Below are positions 6,596 through 7,239 of a stretch of DNA of 7,239 bases, in pieces. Every line of letters begins with the position of its first letter. Within the stretch, counting starts at the first letter, position 1. A program made the position numbers and the translations under genes. The DNA lies in assembly GCA_002391105.1 (NCBI GenBank), contig DGRT01000156.1, positions 1 through 7,239 on the forward strand, given 5' to 3'. The DNA comes from Lachnospiraceae bacterium UBA4381 (GTDB lineage: Bacteria; Bacillota; Clostridia; Lachnospirales; Lachnospiraceae). The notes below the pieces were generated by a model, which made no database searches, was not told the origin of the DNA, and saw only the letters and a program-made list of their open reading frames with translations.

Positions 6596-6624
6596 TTGAC
6601 ACCATCATTCTAATATGCCATAAT
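6596..6624 (+). promoter_or_regulatory. Plus-strand promoter, copy 2, proximal to the hydrogenase maturation operon
   Basis: TTGACA (6596-6601), 17 bp, CATAAT (6619-6624). The predicted start near 6631 lies at the foot of hairpin A2, so the leader of about 86 nt before ATG 6717 would carry both REP-like hairpins at its 5' end. Confidence 0.65.
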
Positions 6625-6627
6625 TTT

Positions 6628-6654
6628 GTGACAAGGGGACAGGCACCTTGTCAC
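6628..6654. repeat. REP-like hairpin A2
   Basis: Exact copy of A1, 190 bp downstream. Its left foot coincides with the predicted transcription start of the operon. Confidence 0.75.
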
Positions 6655-6659
6655 ATATT

Positions 6660-6686
6660 GTGACAGGGGGACAGGCACCTTGTCAC
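6660..6686. repeat. REP-like hairpin B2
   Basis: Exact copy of B1. It ends 30 bp before ATG 6717. It is followed by an A-run rather than a T-run, so it is not a canonical terminator in the plus direction. Confidence 0.75.
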
Positions 6687-6716
6687 TTAAAAAGAGTTAG
6701 AAAGTGTGAAAATAAA

Positions 6717-6965
6717 ATGGATACAAGAACAGCAATTATCGCAATCATAGTAAAGAGCACTGAATCAGCCGAGAATATCAACCAGTTGCTTCACGAATAC
6801 AGAGAATATATTATTGGAAGAATGGGCATCCCATATCATAAGAAAAATGTAAATATCATCAGCATCGCTATAGATGCCCCTCAGGACAAAATCAACTCCC
6901 TTGCCGGACGAATCGGACGCATAGAGGGAGTTACAACAAAGACAGTTTATGCCCCAGAGGACTAA
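6717..6965 (+). CDS. TM1266-family putative iron-only hydrogenase system regulator
   Basis: 82 residues, beginning MDTRTAIIAIIVKS. The family is a small ferredoxin-like/ACT-like fold (Thermotoga TM1266 is the structural example) encoded beside the HydEFG maturation genes; a regulatory role is proposed, not proven. Visible family marks: YREYIIGRMGIPY (28-40), VNIISIAIDAP (45-55), and a C-terminal IGRIEGVTTKTVY that completes the last helix and strand. The reading frame stays open upstream to an ATG at 6648, but those 23 extra residues (MSHIVTGGQAPCH...) are the translated REP hairpins, so ATG 6717 is chosen; it gives the usual family length. The ribosome site is weak (GAAAGTGTG upstream, no AGGAGG), in contrast to the next gene. 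It is 44 bp upstream of hydF and probably co-transcribed with it. Confidence 0.9.
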   Translation: MDTRTAIIAIIVKSTESAENINQLLHEYREYIIGRMGIPYHKKNVNIISIAIDAPQDKINSLAGRIGRIEGVTTKTVYAPED

Positions 6966-6997
6966 CAGCTTAATTCATAAAGACTCGCAGCATAAAT

Positions 6998-7003
6998 AGG
7001 AGG
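6998..7003 (+). promoter_or_regulatory. Ribosome binding site of hydF
   Basis: AGGAGG six bases before ATG 7010. The strong site fixes the hydF start and suggests it is translated better than the preceding regulator. Confidence 0.85.
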
Positions 7004-7009
7004 TATAAC

Positions 7010-7239
7010 ATGAGCCTTAATGATACACCATCCGGAGAGCGTCTTCGCATCAGCTTCTTCGGTAAAAGAAACAGCGGCAAATCCAGTCTGGTAAATGCCA
7101 TCACAAACCAACAGGTATCAGTTGTGTCCGATACTCTAGGAACTACAACAGATCCGGTAAATAAAGCTATGGAACTGCTTCCTCTGGGACCGGTTCTCAT
7201 TACCGATACTCCCGGATTCGATGACAGTGGTTCTCTTGG
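7010..7239 (+). CDS. hydF: [FeFe]-hydrogenase H-cluster maturation GTPase HydF, N-terminal 76 codons, cut by window edge
   Basis: HydF is the GTPase scaffold on which the 2Fe subcluster of [FeFe]-hydrogenase, made by radical-SAM enzymes HydE and HydG, is carried and delivered to HydA in the cytoplasm. The visible part starts MSLNDTPSGERLRISFFG and contains the P-loop GKRNSGKS (18-25), the switch I segment SDTLGTTTDPV (40-50) with the expected Thr run, KAMELLPLGPV (52-62), which is highly characteristic of HydF, and the G3 motif DTPG (66-69). The dimerisation and Fe-S cluster-binding domains lie beyond position 7239. The start is set by the AGGAGG at 6998-7003. It follows the TM1266-family gene by 44 bp in the same direction, the standard pairing for this pathway. 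Assignment is very secure. Confidence 0.96.
   Translation, partial: MSLNDTPSGERLRISFFGKRNSGKSSLVNAITNQQVSVVSDTLGTTTDPVNKAMELLPLGPVLITDTPGFDDSGSL

Larger units (their letters stand above)
6310..6690. repeat. Perfect 190-bp tandem direct duplication
   Basis: Positions 6311-6500 and 6501-6690 are identical base for base over 190 bp; the match extends one base left (6310 equals 6500) and stops at 6309/6499 and 6691/6501. The unit fills almost the whole gap between the divergent genes. It contains promoter candidates for both directions, a CTTAAAC direct repeat and two REP-like hairpins. No transposase or target-site signature flanks it. Total identity means a very recent duplication, active homogenisation, or an assembly artefact. 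Confidence 0.97.

Noticed and set aside
6310..6690. CRISPR-like array
   Set aside because: Two adjacent 190-bp copies and paired hairpins with identical spacers do not fit repeat-spacer structure, and no cas gene is present.
6310..6690. Insertion sequence or miniature transposon
   Set aside because: The units lack terminal inverted repeats at their ends and an obvious target-site duplication; plain tandem duplication explains them.
6648..6716. Upstream ATG extending the TM1266-family protein by 23 residues
   Set aside because: The extension translates the REP hairpins and gives an atypically long N-terminus; ATG 6717 gives the normal family length.
6970..7200. Minus-strand open frame opposite hydF
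   Set aside because: It lies antisense to the clear HydF N-terminus and has no recognisable features.

Overview
The window looks like chromosome from a low-GC, anaerobic, gut- or rumen-type Firmicute, most likely a Lachnospiraceae-like clostridium. The grounds are family-level recognition: [FeFe]-hydrogenase maturation genes, a Cthe_2159-type carbohydrate-binding protein, DUF6273 and choline-binding-type (CW_binding_1) repeats, AGGAGG ribosome binding sites and GTG starts. The genus cannot be fixed from the sequence alone.

Layout. (1) 1-1047, minus: a PF09820-type AAA-ATPase-like protein, cut by the left edge before its expected C-terminal nuclease-like domain. Upstream lie an extended -10 promoter candidate and a cluster of GAAC/GTTC inverted repeats. 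(2) 1201-1257: a strong hairpin terminator for the next minus-strand gene. (3) 1330-3930, minus: an 866-residue secreted mosaic protein with signal peptide, DUF6273, Ig-like/MBG-like modules, helical charged linker, Asp/Lys repeats and choline-binding-type repeats. (4) 3931-4379: about 450 bases without a large gene. It holds a promoter (TTGACA, 16-nt spacer, TATGAC), a leader with two short ORFs, a GC-rich hairpin, a 13-bp palindrome and the terminator of the next gene. (5) 4380-6281, minus: a 633-residue secreted beta-helix carbohydrate-binding protein ending in the same kind of cell-wall module. (6) 6282-6716: a divergent regulatory region dominated by a perfect 190-bp tandem duplication. 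Each unit carries one promoter per direction, a CTTAAAC direct repeat between them and two REP-like hairpins. (7) 6717-6965, plus: a TM1266-family hydrogenase-system regulator. (8) 7010 to the right edge, plus: the N-terminus of HydF.

How the parts work together. The two large minus-strand genes make surface proteins that share a C-terminal wall-binding module but carry different outward-facing heads; terminator and promoter signals suggest separate transcription. The plus-strand pair starts a [FeFe]-hydrogenase H-cluster maturation operon. Its promoter faces away from the carbohydrate-binding gene, and both directions may share one OmpR/PhoB-like operator candidate. The most unusual feature is the exact duplication of this whole divergent control region. 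No complete mobile element, CRISPR array, tRNA or rRNA was seen.
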